From Pseudomonadota bacterium (GTDB lineage Bacteria; Pseudomonadota; Alphaproteobacteria; Sphingomonadales; Sphingomonadaceae), in assembly GCA_023389105.1 (NCBI GenBank), contig JAEWEY010000006.1, positions 1 to 64,000 on the forward strand: 64,000 nucleotides of DNA, written 5' to 3'. The notes under the pieces were generated by a model. The model was not told the origin of the DNA. It saw nothing but the letters and a program-made list of their open reading frames with translations, and did no database searches. This document shows positions 8,925 through 18,278 of this stretch, one piece after another. A program made the position numbers and the translations under genes. Every line of letters begins with the position of its first letter. Position 1 is the first letter of the stretch.

Positions 8925-10156
8925 GGCTGCAGGGCCTGCAGCAGACCATCGAAGCCGACTGGTCGTTGCTCGCCGCTTCTCAGATCCTTGAGCTGCGCTT
9001 CACCCGCCTGAATTTCGTTGTCGCCGATCACAATCGCAAAGCGAGCGCCGCTACCAGCCGCGCGCTGCATCCGCTTCTTGGTGTTTCCGCGGGATATGAT
9101 CTCGACGGCCATTCCTCCCTTGCGCAGGTTTGCAGCGATCCCGAGCGCCTTAGCCTCTGCCGCTTCTCCGAGAGGGACGAGAGCCGCGGATGGCTTCTCG
9201 GATTCCGGCGCAGCGATCATCATTGCGAGGCGCTCAATCCCCGCCGCCCAGCCGACGGCCGGGGTGTGCGGGCCGCCGAGGCTTTCGATCAGGCCGTCGT
9301 AGCGGCCACCCGCGAGGACCGTGCCCTGCGCGCCAAGCTGGTCGGTGATGAATTCAAACGCGGTGTGGCGGTAATAATCAAGGCCTCGGACCAAGCGCGG
9401 GGCGCGTTCCCAGGCGACGCCGGCGGCGTCGAGCCCTTCGGTAACCTTGCCGAAGAAGTCGGCCGCTTCGCCGGTCAGGAACTCGTCGATCGTGGGCGCG
9501 CTGTCGACGATCGGCCAGTCCTGGTGCGCCTTGCTGTCGAGGATGCGCAGCGGGTTACGCTCGAGACGGGTCTGACTGTCCTCGCTGAGTGCCGAGGCGT
9601 GCCCGCGGAAATGCTCATGCAGCGCGTCGCGCCAGGCGCTGCGCGTCTCCGGATCGCCCAGCGTGTTGAGCTTCAGGATCGCACCGCTGATGCCTAGTTC
9701 TTTGAGCAACTGATCCGCGAACGACAGCAGTTCGACATCGGCCTGCGGCTCGCCGGCGCCGATGATCTCCGCGTCCAGCTGGTGAAATTCGCGGAAGCGG
9801 CCCTTTTGCGGGCGCTCGTAGCGGAAGGCGGAGCCATGCGTTGCGACCTTGATCGGCGCGTGCTGCTGCCAGCCTTCGCTGAGGTAGGCGCGGCAAATGC
9901 CGGCGGTGAACTCGGGCCGCAGCGTGATCGATTCCCCGCCGCGGTCCTCGAAGGAGTACATTTCCTTGGAGACGACGTCGGTGGTCTCGCCGATCGTCCG
10001 CGCGAAGACGGCGGTCGGCTCGATCGTTGGCACTTCGACGCGGCGGAAGCCGTAGAGACGGCGCACCTTGTCGAACGCCGCGACCACCGCGGCGAGGCGG
10101 TCGGCGTCTTCGAACAACAGGCTTTGCGTGCCCCGGACGGGCTGGACGGGCGTCAT
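8921..10156 (-). CDS. hisS: histidyl-tRNA synthetase
   Basis: HisRS charges tRNA-His. The 411-residue class II synthetase shows motif 2 (FRYERPQKGRFREFHQLD), the histidine-binding block GLDYYRHTAFEF, motif 3 region (AGIERLAMM) and a C-terminal anticodon-binding domain. The start at 10156 (MTPVQPVRGTQ) matches the usual N-terminus. An in-frame start at 10177 would add seven residues without homology. It heads the hisS-prfA-prmC set and lies 43 nt downstream of the TonB-dependent receptor gene. Confidence 0.96.
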   Translation of the reverse strand: MTPVQPVRGTQSLLFEDADRLAAVVAAFDKVRRLYGFRRVEVPTIEPTAVFARTIGETTDVVSKEMYSFEDRGGESITLRPEFTAGICRAYLSEGWQQHAPIKVATHGSAFRYERPQKGRFREFHQLDAEIIGAGEPQADVELLSFADQLLKELGISGAILKLNTLGDPETRSAWRDALHEHFRGHASALSEDSQTRLERNPLRILDSKAHQDWPIVDSAPTIDEFLTGEAADFFGKVTEGLDAAGVAWERAPRLVRGLDYYRHTAFEFITDQLGAQGTVLAGGRYDGLIESLGGPHTPAVGWAAGIERLAMMIAAPESEKPSAALVPLGEAAEAKALGIAANLRKGGMAVEIISRGNTKKRMQRAAGSGARFAIVIGDNEIQAGEAQLKDLRSGEQRPVGFDGLLQALQP

Positions 10157-10199
10157 TGCGGGGGCGCTTAAGCACAACTTCTCGCAAATGCGAAACCCG

Positions 10200-12893
10200 T
10201 CAACGCGTCGCAGCGCCTGACTGCTGCTGCTGCTGGAAGCGCTGCCGGAAGAATGACGGCGGCGGCAGGAACAGCTTGCGGAAGCTGATCATCACCGTCC
10301 GCCCGAGGGGGTCGAGCAGGCCCGGCTGGTAGTTGAACGGGGTCCCGCCGGTCGCATCGCGGACGCTGGGGCGGGTGTTGAAGATATTGTTGATCTCAAA
10401 ACGCACCTGCGTGCCGCGCAACCACGCATGTTTCAGCGCGATTTCGGGAATATCGCCCGGATTTGCGAATAATTTGAGGTCGAACGTCGCCAGCGGCGAG
10501 AAGTGGAGGTCGTCGCCGGTCAGCGTGTTGACCGTCGTCCCGCTGCGGTAATTGCCGACCAGCCGCGCGCCGAGGCCGTTGTTAAAGTAGCCCACCTGCG
10601 CCTGCACATTGTGGCGCGGCGTGCCGCCGGTCGAGCCCGAGGCGTCGCCGTTGAGGTAATCGAGCTCGGGCGCGCCAGGCGCGATCCGCACCTTGTCGAC
10701 GAAGGTGATCGTGTCGGTCAGCGAGAAAGTCAGGCGCCCGCGGTTCTGGCCGCCGGGTCCGCCGAAACCACCGAAACCGCCGCCGCGACCGCCGCCGCCG
10801 AAGCCGCGTCCGCCGCCATCGCGAGGTGGACCGCCAGCGCCCTCTGCCGGGGCCGAAGGTGGCGCAGCGCCGTCGGCGGGCGGCGGCGGGGCGGAGCCGC
10901 CTGCGGACGGCGGGCCACCGGGAGCGCCGCCTTGCGCGGTGCGCGGTGGGAGGCCGAACTGCTTCCGGAACTCGTCGATCACCGCTTGCGAGGGCCGCCT
11001 GGACTTCAACGGTTTGGAGAAATCGAAGCCGAGCCGGAGCGTATCCTTGCGCGCGCTGTCGAAGTTGACCGGCGTCAGATCGACCGAGCGAAGCTGGCCG
11101 ACGGTGAAGCAGCCGGCGTCCGGATTGACGACGGTGCAGCGCTGGAAACGGTCGGGGAAAGCGTCCTGGATGGCCTGCGTGACCGTGATGTTGGAGATCG
11201 GCCGCTTGATCGTGGTGTGGACGTAATCCGCGCGAAGACGCAGGTCCGTTTTTTCGAACGGCTGCCAGTTGGCACTGAGCTTCCAGACATTACGGCGGTC
11301 GGCCTGCAGGTTCGGATTGCCGCCGGTGATGGCGTCGACCAGCACCGTTTGGCCGGTGGTGAAGTCGAAGATCCGCGAACCCGGTGTGTCGAGTACCGGA
11401 TCGCCGAGCTGGTTGATGGACGGAGGACCTTCTTCGCGCGTGAAGCTGGTCAGCAGGTTCAGACGGTCGACGGGCGACCAGTTCGCGCCTGCGCCAACCT
11501 TGGTGAGGGTGCCGAAGTCGGAAAGCTGATCGACTTCCGCATTCGCATTGAGCGTCAGGTTGCCGAGCGCGCTGAAGTCGCTATTCCGGCGCGAGATCGG
11601 CAGATCGACATTAATCCCGGCCGTACCGACAGAGCGCGAGAGCGAGCTTTCCGAACGCGAGCCCCCACGATTGCGGGTGCTGTCGAGATGGACAGTGCTG
11701 ACGCCGGCCGTCAGGGTCGTGCTGGCGTCGCCGGCAGGTAGCTTGAACAGCTTGCCGTTGGCCGTCGCGGTGAGATCTGCCGAAGCCGTCGTCTCGCGCG
11801 CTCGGTCGGTCGGGAAGCTAGTGCTATCGCGATCGGTACGCGTGATGTCGCGTTCAAGGTCGGCGTTGCCGGTCAGCGTCCAGCGCCACTGCGACTTGGT
11901 CGTCCCGTTGAGGACCCCGCCGACATGCGCGGTGTCCGTGCTGGTCTTGCGGGCAAGCGGATCGAGCAGCGTCGGGTTAAGCCCGATCAGCGCAAGGCCG
12001 TCGACATGCTCAAGTTCGACGTTGCCGGTGGCGGATACGTTGCCGAAGATGTTGCGATTGATCGTCACTGAGCCGCGCACGTCGCGCTTGCGGCCGATCA
12101 GTGAGCGGGCCTGCAATTGCTGCTCGGTCGTGCCGGCCGACTGGGACGGATCGTTAGCCGGCAGATTAAGCAGTACGTTGCGCTCATTCTCGGTCAGCAG
12201 CGAGTTGCCTTCGGCGTGCAGGTTGTAGGTGGTGCGGCCGTTGCGCTGAACCAGGAACCGCGTGAGGTCGACGTTGCCGTTGGTGTAGCCCCCGTCCGTC
12301 GCGACCCCAGCGCCGACCTGCGCGGTGGTCGAGCGAAAGCGCTGGCGAAGGACGATGTTCACGACCTTCTGGTCGGCGCGATAGCCGTATTTGAGCGACA
12401 CTTCCTCGGGCAGGATCTCGACCCGCTGAATGGCCTCGGTTGGAATGTCGCGAAGCTCGCGAAAGCCGGAGATGCGCTGACCATTCAGAAGCAGGACCGG
12501 CCGTCCCGCGCTGCGGCCTTGCGAGCTACCGAGTTGCGGAGCGAGCGCGTCCAGCAGCTCGCTGATGCTGGTGGCGCCGGTGGCGCGGACATCGCGTGCA
12601 TCCAGCGTATTTTCCGGTGGAATGTCCCCGACGACCGACCCACGTGCCTTGGCGCCGGTGATGACGATTTCTTCGTCGTCGCTGTATTCGTCGGCGGGTT
12701 GGGCTGCAGGGGTGCTTGCCGCAGGCGCCGACTCTGCGGGCGCGGTGACGGGCTGCGTCGTGGTCGCGCCTTCAGCGGCGGTGGGTGCGGCTGGTGTGGA
12801 AGCCGCGGGTGCCGTCTGGGCCTCCTGAGCCAACGCCGGGGTCAGCGGCGCAAGCAGCGCGGCAGTCGAGAACAATATCGAACGATAGGTCAT
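10200..12893 (-). CDS. TonB-dependent outer-membrane receptor with Gly/Pro-rich insert
   Basis: The 897-residue protein has a signal peptide (ending ALAQ), an Ala/Pro/Thr-rich linker, a TonB-box-like segment (DEEIVITGAKARG, about residue 73) and a plug domain (ISELLDALAPQL, GRPVLLLNGQRI). A long beta-barrel follows. It would import a substrate energised by TonB-ExbBD, but the substrate cannot be deduced. Odd features are a low-complexity stretch at about residues 645-715, made of Gly, Pro, Ala and Arg-Gly repeats inside the barrel, and a C-terminus ending in a Gln run rather than a terminal aromatic residue. It is divergent from the M61 peptidase gene. Confidence 0.88.
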   Translation of the reverse strand: MTYRSILFSTAALLAPLTPALAQEAQTAPAASTPAAPTAAEGATTTQPVTAPAESAPAASTPAAQPADEYSDDEEIVITGAKARGSVVGDIPPENTLDARDVRATGATSISELLDALAPQLGSSQGRSAGRPVLLLNGQRISGFRELRDIPTEAIQRVEILPEEVSLKYGYRADQKVVNIVLRQRFRSTTAQVGAGVATDGGYTNGNVDLTRFLVQRNGRTTYNLHAEGNSLLTENERNVLLNLPANDPSQSAGTTEQQLQARSLIGRKRDVRGSVTINRNIFGNVSATGNVELEHVDGLALIGLNPTLLDPLARKTSTDTAHVGGVLNGTTKSQWRWTLTGNADLERDITRTDRDSTSFPTDRARETTASADLTATANGKLFKLPAGDASTTLTAGVSTVHLDSTRNRGGSRSESSLSRSVGTAGINVDLPISRRNSDFSALGNLTLNANAEVDQLSDFGTLTKVGAGANWSPVDRLNLLTSFTREEGPPSINQLGDPVLDTPGSRIFDFTTGQTVLVDAITGGNPNLQADRRNVWKLSANWQPFEKTDLRLRADYVHTTIKRPISNITVTQAIQDAFPDRFQRCTVVNPDAGCFTVGQLRSVDLTPVNFDSARKDTLRLGFDFSKPLKSRRPSQAVIDEFRKQFGLPPRTAQGGAPGGPPSAGGSAPPPPADGAAPPSAPAEGAGGPPRDGGGRGFGGGGRGGGFGGFGGPGGQNRGRLTFSLTDTITFVDKVRIAPGAPELDYLNGDASGSTGGTPRHNVQAQVGYFNNGLGARLVGNYRSGTTVNTLTGDDLHFSPLATFDLKLFANPGDIPEIALKHAWLRGTQVRFEINNIFNTRPSVRDATGGTPFNYQPGLLDPLGRTVMISFRKLFLPPPSFFRQRFQQQQQSGAATR

Positions 12894-13049
12894 GGGTGTT
12901 CCGCTAATGGCGGCACGTTAACGCGCGCTGACAGGCATGTGTCCTTCGACAAAAGGTCGGCTGAGACCGACGAAAGACAGTGGCGCCAATGGGGATTCCC
13001 GTTAACACGATCCTCAACTTTCGTTAGCCCCCAGAAGGAGCCCTGCCGA

Positions 13050-14981
13050 ATGCGCAAGATCGCGCTCGCTCTCGTCCTGTCCACTGCACTTGCCGGCACT
13101 GCGTCGGCACAATTGGTACCGCCGCTCAACAGCAAGCCGCAAGCTTATCCAAAGGCGGCCCAGGTTCCCGCCGCGCGCGACATTCCCTTCCCGGGCACCG
13201 TGCAGCTGACAGTCGATGCGACTGACACGACGCGAGGCATCTTCCGCATTAAACAGCGCGTTCCGGTTACCGCGGCGGGCGACCTGGTCCTGTTCTATCC
13301 GAAGTGGGTCCCCGGCGGGCATAGCCCGCGCGGCGACATCAAGAACGTGACGGGCATTCGCTTCACCGCGAACGGCCATTCACTGAAGTGGAAGCGCGAT
13401 CCGGTCGACGTATTCGCCTTTCATGTCGACGTGCCGCAAGGCGTCAAGAACGTGGATGCCGAGTTCCAGTACGTCTCCGCCACGGCCGAGAACCAGGGAC
13501 GCACGGTGATGACGCCGGAAATGTCGAGCATCCAGTGGCTATCGCTATCGATGTATCCGGCCGGCTATTACGTCCGGCAGATTCCGGTGCAGGCCTCTGT
13601 CATCGTCCCGAACGGCTGGAAGGTCGCGACCGCGCTGCGGCCGAGCGGGCAGACCGGCGGCAAGATCGACTATCCGGTCACGAGCTACGAAATCCTGGTG
13701 GATTCGCCCCTGATCGCCGGTCCCTATTACCGGCAGATCCCGCTCAGCAACCGCGTCTTTCTGGATGTCATCGGCGACACGCCGGCCGAGCTGGCGGCGA
13801 CCCCTGAGCAGATCGATGCTCACAAGCGGCTCGTGGATCAGGCCATCAAGGCCTTCGGAGCGCAGCATTACGATCATTACAATTTCCTGCTGACGATCTC
13901 GAACAACCTCGGCGGCAATGGTCTCGAGCACCACCGCAGTTCCGAGGACGGGGTGAAGCGCGGATACTTCACCGATTGGGAAAACAAGCTGCGCGAGCGC
14001 AACCTGCTGCCCCACGAATACAGCCACAGCTGGGACGGCAAGTACCGCCGCCCGGCGGACCTCTGGACCCCCGATTACAACACCATCCCGATGGAGGGAT
14101 CGTTGCTGTGGGTCTATGAGGGACAGACCCAGTTCTGGGGCTACGTCCTCGGCGCCCGTTCGGGGATGCTGTCCAAGCAGGATACGCTGGACGCGATCGC
14201 GGCGACCGCAGCGACCTACAGCACCGGCACGCCGGGGCGCGCCTGGCGGCCGCTGGTCGACACCACCAACGACCCCACCGTTGCCGGCCGCGCGCCGCAG
14301 CCGTGGCGCGGCTGGCAGCGCAGCGAGGACTATTACAGCGAAGGCCAGCTGATCTGGATCGACGTCGACCGAATCCTGCGCCAGCAGTCGGGCGGCCGGA
14401 AGTCGATCGACGATTTCGCGCGCGCTTTCTACGGCATGCGTGACGGCGATTATGGCGAGCTGACCTACACGTTCGACGATGTGGTCGCGACGCTGAACGG
14501 CGTCCTGCCCTACGACTGGCGGAATTACCTGCAGCGCCGCGTCTATGACGTCGCCGCGAACCCGCCGCTCGAGGGCATCAACCAAGGTGGATACAAGCTG
14601 GTCTTCACGGCCGAACCGACGAAGTGGATCAAGAGCGCGGAGAAATCCGGCAAGACTAACGACCTCACCTATTCAGGCGGTTTCTCGGTCGGGAATGACG
14701 GGAAGATTTCGTCGGTGCTGTGGGATAGCGCGGCGTTCAATGCCGGGCTGACGGTCGGCACGCAGGTTACGGCCGTGAACGGCCGGGACTTCGACCCCGA
14801 CGCGCTCAAGACCGCGATCAAGGCGGCGGCGAGCGGCGGCCCCCTCCCCGAACTGCTCGTGCACGACGGCGACGTTTATCGCACGGTGAAGCTCGATTGG
14901 CGCGGCGGCCTGCGCTATCCGCGCCTGCAGAAAGTCGGAACGGCACCCGGCACGCTAGACGCGTTGCTCGCGCCGCGCTGA
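13050..14981 (+). CDS. M61 family metallopeptidase with C-terminal PDZ domain
   Basis: This encodes a 643-residue exported protein with signal peptide (MRKIALALVLSTALAGTASA). The N-terminal half is beta-rich. The zinc site is H322-E-Y-S-H326 followed by W-D-x-K-x-R-R-P, close to the M61 pattern, and a downstream acidic motif (WVYEGQTQFWGY) supplies the third ligand. A PDZ-like region is at about residues 540-620 (WDSAAFNAGLTVGTQVTAVNG). M61 enzymes are aminopeptidases that prefer N-terminal Gly or Ala. AAGGAG precedes the ATG. The amidase gene follows after 20 nt, suggesting a shared transcript for peptide use in the periplasm. Confidence 0.93.
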   Translation: MRKIALALVLSTALAGTASAQLVPPLNSKPQAYPKAAQVPAARDIPFPGTVQLTVDATDTTRGIFRIKQRVPVTAAGDLVLFYPKWVPGGHSPRGDIKNVTGIRFTANGHSLKWKRDPVDVFAFHVDVPQGVKNVDAEFQYVSATAENQGRTVMTPEMSSIQWLSLSMYPAGYYVRQIPVQASVIVPNGWKVATALRPSGQTGGKIDYPVTSYEILVDSPLIAGPYYRQIPLSNRVFLDVIGDTPAELAATPEQIDAHKRLVDQAIKAFGAQHYDHYNFLLTISNNLGGNGLEHHRSSEDGVKRGYFTDWENKLRERNLLPHEYSHSWDGKYRRPADLWTPDYNTIPMEGSLLWVYEGQTQFWGYVLGARSGMLSKQDTLDAIAATAATYSTGTPGRAWRPLVDTTNDPTVAGRAPQPWRGWQRSEDYYSEGQLIWIDVDRILRQQSGGRKSIDDFARAFYGMRDGDYGELTYTFDDVVATLNGVLPYDWRNYLQRRVYDVAANPPLEGINQGGYKLVFTAEPTKWIKSAEKSGKTNDLTYSGGFSVGNDGKISSVLWDSAAFNAGLTVGTQVTAVNGRDFDPDALKTAIKAAASGGPLPELLVHDGDVYRTVKLDWRGGLRYPRLQKVGTAPGTLDALLAPR

Positions 14982-15001
14982 GCATTAGCGAAGGGGAAAT
15001 C

Positions 15002-16513
15002 ATGCGTAAGTTGATGTTGATGACGACGGTGGCGCTGATTGCGTCGCCGGCGGTCGCCCAGATGCGGCCTGCGGAAGCGAACGTGCGCGGCGCCATGCAG
15101 CGGATCGCACGGATCGACCCGGGACTGCATTCGGTGATTGCCGTCGATCCTACGGCCATCGATCAGGCACGCCGGGTCGACGCCGGGAACTTGCGCGGGC
15201 CGCTCGCGGGGCAGCCGGTGCTGATCAAGGACAATATCGAATCGATGGGTCCGCTGCCGACGACGGCCGGCAGCCTGGCACTCGCGAACAACGTCACCAA
15301 TCGCGATGCGCCGCTCGTGGCGCGGCTGCGGGGCGCCGGCGCCGTGATCCTCGGCAAGACCAACCTCAGCGAATGGGCCAATATCCGGTCGAACAGCTCG
15401 ATCTCGGGCTGGAGCGCGGTCGGCGGGCAGACGCGGAACCCGTGGGCGTTGGATCGCAATACCTGCGGCAGCTCCAGCGGATCGGGCGCCGCGGTCGCGG
15501 CAGGGCTGGTGCGGCTGGCGATCGGGACGGAGACCGACGGGTCGGTGACTTGTCCCGCCGCGGTCAACGGCATCGTCGGCCTGAAGCCGACGGTCGGGCT
15601 GGTCAGCCGGACGCACATCGTACCGATCAGCCATAGCCAGGACACGGCGGGGCCGATGGCGGCGAGCGTCCGCGAAGCGGCGGAGCTGCTGACGGCGATC
15701 GCCGGCACCGATCCCGCTGACCCGGCGACAGCCGAAGCCGACAAGCGGCGGCGCGACTATGCGGCGGGGCTCGATGCAGGCTCGCTCAAGGGCAAGCGGA
15801 TCGGCGTGATGCGGTTTGCCAGCGGCTTTGGAACCGATGCAGCGCTCGAGACGGCGCTGGCGATCCTTCGGCAGCAGGGCGCGACGTTGGTCGACATCAA
15901 GAAGTTCGACGAGAGCGCGATCGGCAAGAACGAGACGATCGTCCTGCGCACCGAGCTAAAGGCCGACATGGCCAAGTATCTGAAAGGTAGCCCGGCGCCG
16001 TTGTCGTCGCGTTCGCTGGCGGATCTGATCGCCTTCAACAGGGCGCATCTGAAGCAGGAAATGTCGCTGTTCGGGCAGGAATTCTTCGAGGCAGCAGAGA
16101 AGACCAAGGGGCTCGACGATCCCGCCTACAAGAAGGCGCGGGCGGTGAGCTTCCAGGCCGCGGGACCGAACGGGATCGACAAGCTGCTGCGCGACAACCG
16201 CGTAATTGCGCTCGTCGGGCCGACGATGCCGCCGGCGTGGAAGATCGACGCGGTCAATGGCGACCAGATTTCGGGCGGCGGCGCGGGCGGATTGGCTGCA
16301 GTGGCGGGCTATCCGCACCTGACCGTGCCGATGGGGCTGGTCAAAGGCTTGCCGGTTGGCCTCAGCTTTATCGGGCCGAAGTGGTCGGAGGCGCTCCTGC
16401 TCAACCTCGGATACGCCTACGAACAGGCCCGCGGACCTTTCCCGACGCCGAAATTCTATCGGTCGATCGAGGAAAGTCCCGAGATCGCGCCCTACCTGCA
16501 GCCGCAGCGCTAG
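15002..16513 (+). CDS. amidase signature family protein, exported
   Basis: The 503-residue protein carries a signal peptide (MRKLMLMTTVALIASPAVAQ) and a full amidase-signature domain with a Ser-cisSer-Lys triad. K76 lies in LIKDN, S157 in CGSSSGSGAAVAAG, and the nucleophile S181 in GTETDGSVTCPA. The spacing of 24 residues between the two serines is as expected. Such enzymes hydrolyse C-N amide bonds, and an exported version next to an M61 peptidase suggests work on peptide amides. AAGGGG precedes the ATG. The stop overlaps that of the convergent gene in a CTAG. Confidence 0.92.
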   Translation: MRKLMLMTTVALIASPAVAQMRPAEANVRGAMQRIARIDPGLHSVIAVDPTAIDQARRVDAGNLRGPLAGQPVLIKDNIESMGPLPTTAGSLALANNVTNRDAPLVARLRGAGAVILGKTNLSEWANIRSNSSISGWSAVGGQTRNPWALDRNTCGSSSGSGAAVAAGLVRLAIGTETDGSVTCPAAVNGIVGLKPTVGLVSRTHIVPISHSQDTAGPMAASVREAAELLTAIAGTDPADPATAEADKRRRDYAAGLDAGSLKGKRIGVMRFASGFGTDAALETALAILRQQGATLVDIKKFDESAIGKNETIVLRTELKADMAKYLKGSPAPLSSRSLADLIAFNRAHLKQEMSLFGQEFFEAAEKTKGLDDPAYKKARAVSFQAAGPNGIDKLLRDNRVIALVGPTMPPAWKIDAVNGDQISGGGAGGLAAVAGYPHLTVPMGLVKGLPVGLSFIGPKWSEALLLNLGYAYEQARGPFPTPKFYRSIEESPEIAPYLQPQR

Positions 16514-17169
16514 CGGCGCGAACGCTTCTTCGCCGGGCGCGACTTCGCCGAGGCTTTCGCCTTGGTGCGAGAAGTGGGTGCCTTCGTGTTCGCGGCCGCT
16601 GGCTTTCCGGAAAGGTGGCGCTCGGCGACCTTGCGGCAGCGGGCGTCGCGCAGGACCTGATTGAGGCTAAGCTTGCCGCAGCGGATCTCATCCTTGCGGT
16701 CGGCCTTGGTCAGGACAACCGGCGCGGGCTTCGCAACCCGCTTGGCGGCTTCCTGCTTGTCCAGGACCTTGCGGCACTTGGCGTTGCGGCTGAGCTGCTT
16801 TTTGGTGAGCGTTCCGCACCAGCGCTGATCCTTGATCTCGCGGCTGCTGAGACGCTGTTCCTTGCTCGCGACCTTGCGGACCTTGGCCCGCTTTTCGTCG
16901 CGTAGCGCAGCACGCTTAGACTTGAGGACGGGTGCGGATTTTGCCGCAACCTTGGCCTTGGGCGCGACCCGGATGTGGCGCGCCTTCGGCGGGGTGGGCG
17001 AGAATTTCGGGAAGGGCGGCGGCGCGTAGCGGCGTTCCGGCGGTGGCGCAGGCGGCACCGAGCCATATGTCCGGTCTTCCCCGGGCAGTGACCCGGACGA
17101 TTGCGCCATCAGCGGCGCAGCCGTCAGCATTGAGGCTACGACCAACCACAGGCGTGCGGCACCGCGCAT
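16510..17169 (-). CDS. secreted basic protein with duplicated C-x13-C motif, unknown function
   Basis: The 219-residue product has a signal peptide (MRGAARLWLVVASMLTAAPLMAQ), a Pro-rich stretch (residues 39-61), a Lys/Ala-rich spacer and a strongly basic C-terminus. It contains two related modules, Cys118-Gly ... Cys132-Arg-Lys-Val and Cys164-Gly ... Cys178-Arg-Lys-Val, each with exactly 13 residues between the cysteines and shared Leu, Gln, Arg and Ala positions. The four cysteines are the only ones in the mature protein and could pair in the periplasm. I do not recognise the family. Upstream in-frame starts exist, but this one begins a clear signal peptide. Confidence 0.7.
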   Translation of the reverse strand: MRGAARLWLVVASMLTAAPLMAQSSGSLPGEDRTYGSVPPAPPPERRYAPPPFPKFSPTPPKARHIRVAPKAKVAAKSAPVLKSKRAALRDEKRAKVRKVASKEQRLSSREIKDQRWCGTLTKKQLSRNAKCRKVLDKQEAAKRVAKPAPVVLTKADRKDEIRCGKLSLNQVLRDARCRKVAERHLSGKPAAANTKAPTSRTKAKASAKSRPAKKRSRR

Positions 17170-17277
17170 CGAAATCTCTCCCACCCTCGCGCAACCAGCG
17201 CGACCCGCCTGCAGGATAGCGAAACTGGCTGGGGGTTTCAGGAGCCGGGCGAACGGCTTGTCGCGCAAAAGACTCGG

Positions 17278-17592
17278 TTAAGCGGTGAGTTTCAATGCAG
17301 CGATGGCGGCGACGATGCCGAGGATGAGCAGGATGCGGATGGTGCTCGACGGCTCCTGGAACCAGAGGATGCCGACGAGTACCGTGCCGACCGCGCCGAT
17401 GCCGCCCCATACGGCGTAGGCGGTGCCCATGGGGATCGAGCGCGACGCGACTTCGAGCAGGCCCATGCTGACCGCGACGGACGCGAGAAAGGCAAGCGTC
17501 CACGGCACGTTGCGGAAGCCGTCGACAAAGCGGAGCGAGGTGGTGAAGCCGACCTCGAACAGGCCGCCGACGATAAGCCAAACCCAGGGCAT
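17278..17592 (-). CDS. small multidrug resistance (SMR) transporter, SugE/Gdx-like
   Basis: The product is 104 residues with four hydrophobic helices, the standard SMR size. The membrane-embedded Glu of helix 1 is present (GGLFEVGF), as is the helix 3 signature (SIPMGTAYAVWGGIGAVGT). The motif form and DGF after helix 1 are closer to SugE/Gdx, which export guanidinium and related cations by proton antiport, than to EmrE. Substrate assignment is an inference. It stands alone on the minus strand, divergent from the DUF1345 gene. Confidence 0.88.
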   Translation of the reverse strand: MPWVWLIVGGLFEVGFTTSLRFVDGFRNVPWTLAFLASVAVSMGLLEVASRSIPMGTAYAVWGGIGAVGTVLVGILWFQEPSSTIRILLILGIVAAIAALKLTA

Positions 17593-17651
17593 GCGAGGTT
17601 CATTAGCGAAGCGTATCGAACGCCGCTAGGATAGCGGCAGAGGAGTAACGC

Positions 17652-18278
17652 GTGACCCGATTTCTTCCCCCGAGATTCCTGATGTTTCTCGCGCTGCTGA
17701 TCGTCGGCACGGCCGTCGGCGTCACGATGTGGCACCCGCTCAAGGGGATCATGGGCGGCTTCGACGTGGCGGCCTTGGCTTTCCTTGCTTCCGCCTACCC
17801 GCTGCTTAACGACCGCGCCGGCGAAATGCGCGACCGGGCGCAGAATAACGATGCCAATAAGGCGGCGCTGCTAGGCATTACGGTGACGGTGACCACCGTC
17901 ATCCTGATCGCGGTCGGTGCGGTCATCGCCGAGGCGAAGTCGCTGCAGCGCATCGAAGTGGCCCTCATCATTCTGACGCTCGCGCTCGCCTGGCTCTTCG
18001 GCAATGTCGTCTACGCCTTTCACTACGCGCACATGTTCTATTCGAAGAACCGCAACGGCCGCGGCGATGCGGGCGGGATCGATTTCCCGAGCACGAAGGA
18101 GCCGGATTACTGGGACTTTTTCTATTTTAGCTTCACGCTGGGAATGACGTTCCAGACGTCCGATTGCCAGGTCGGATCGCGGTCCATCCGGCGCGTCATG
18201 ATCGGCCATTGCCTGGCGGCATTCGTCTTCAACCTCGGCGTGCTGGCCTTCACCATCAATTCGCTCGGCGGATCCTAG
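17652..18278 (+). CDS. DUF1345 family inner-membrane protein
   Basis: The 208-residue protein has about five hydrophobic segments. It carries blocks resembling DUF1345: YAFHYAHMFY, then DYWDFFYFSFTLGMTFQTSD and a C-terminal hydrophobic helix. Function of the family is unknown. The start is a GTG preceded by AGGAG. The stop codon lies in the CTAG shared with the convergent EamA transporter gene. Confidence 0.85.
   Translation: MTRFLPPRFLMFLALLIVGTAVGVTMWHPLKGIMGGFDVAALAFLASAYPLLNDRAGEMRDRAQNNDANKAALLGITVTVTTVILIAVGAVIAEAKSLQRIEVALIILTLALAWLFGNVVYAFHYAHMFYSKNRNGRGDAGGIDFPSTKEPDYWDFFYFSFTLGMTFQTSDCQVGSRSIRRVMIGHCLAAFVFNLGVLAFTINSLGGS

Noticed and set aside
10503..11741. 412-codon plus-strand frame opposite the TonB-dependent receptor
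   Set aside because: It is a high-GC shadow frame with Arg/Ala/Gly-rich composition and no motifs. The receptor on the other strand is clear.
12117..13049. N-terminal extension of the M61 peptidase into the receptor gene
   Set aside because: The open frame continues upstream, but the signal peptide and AAGGAG fix the start at 13050.
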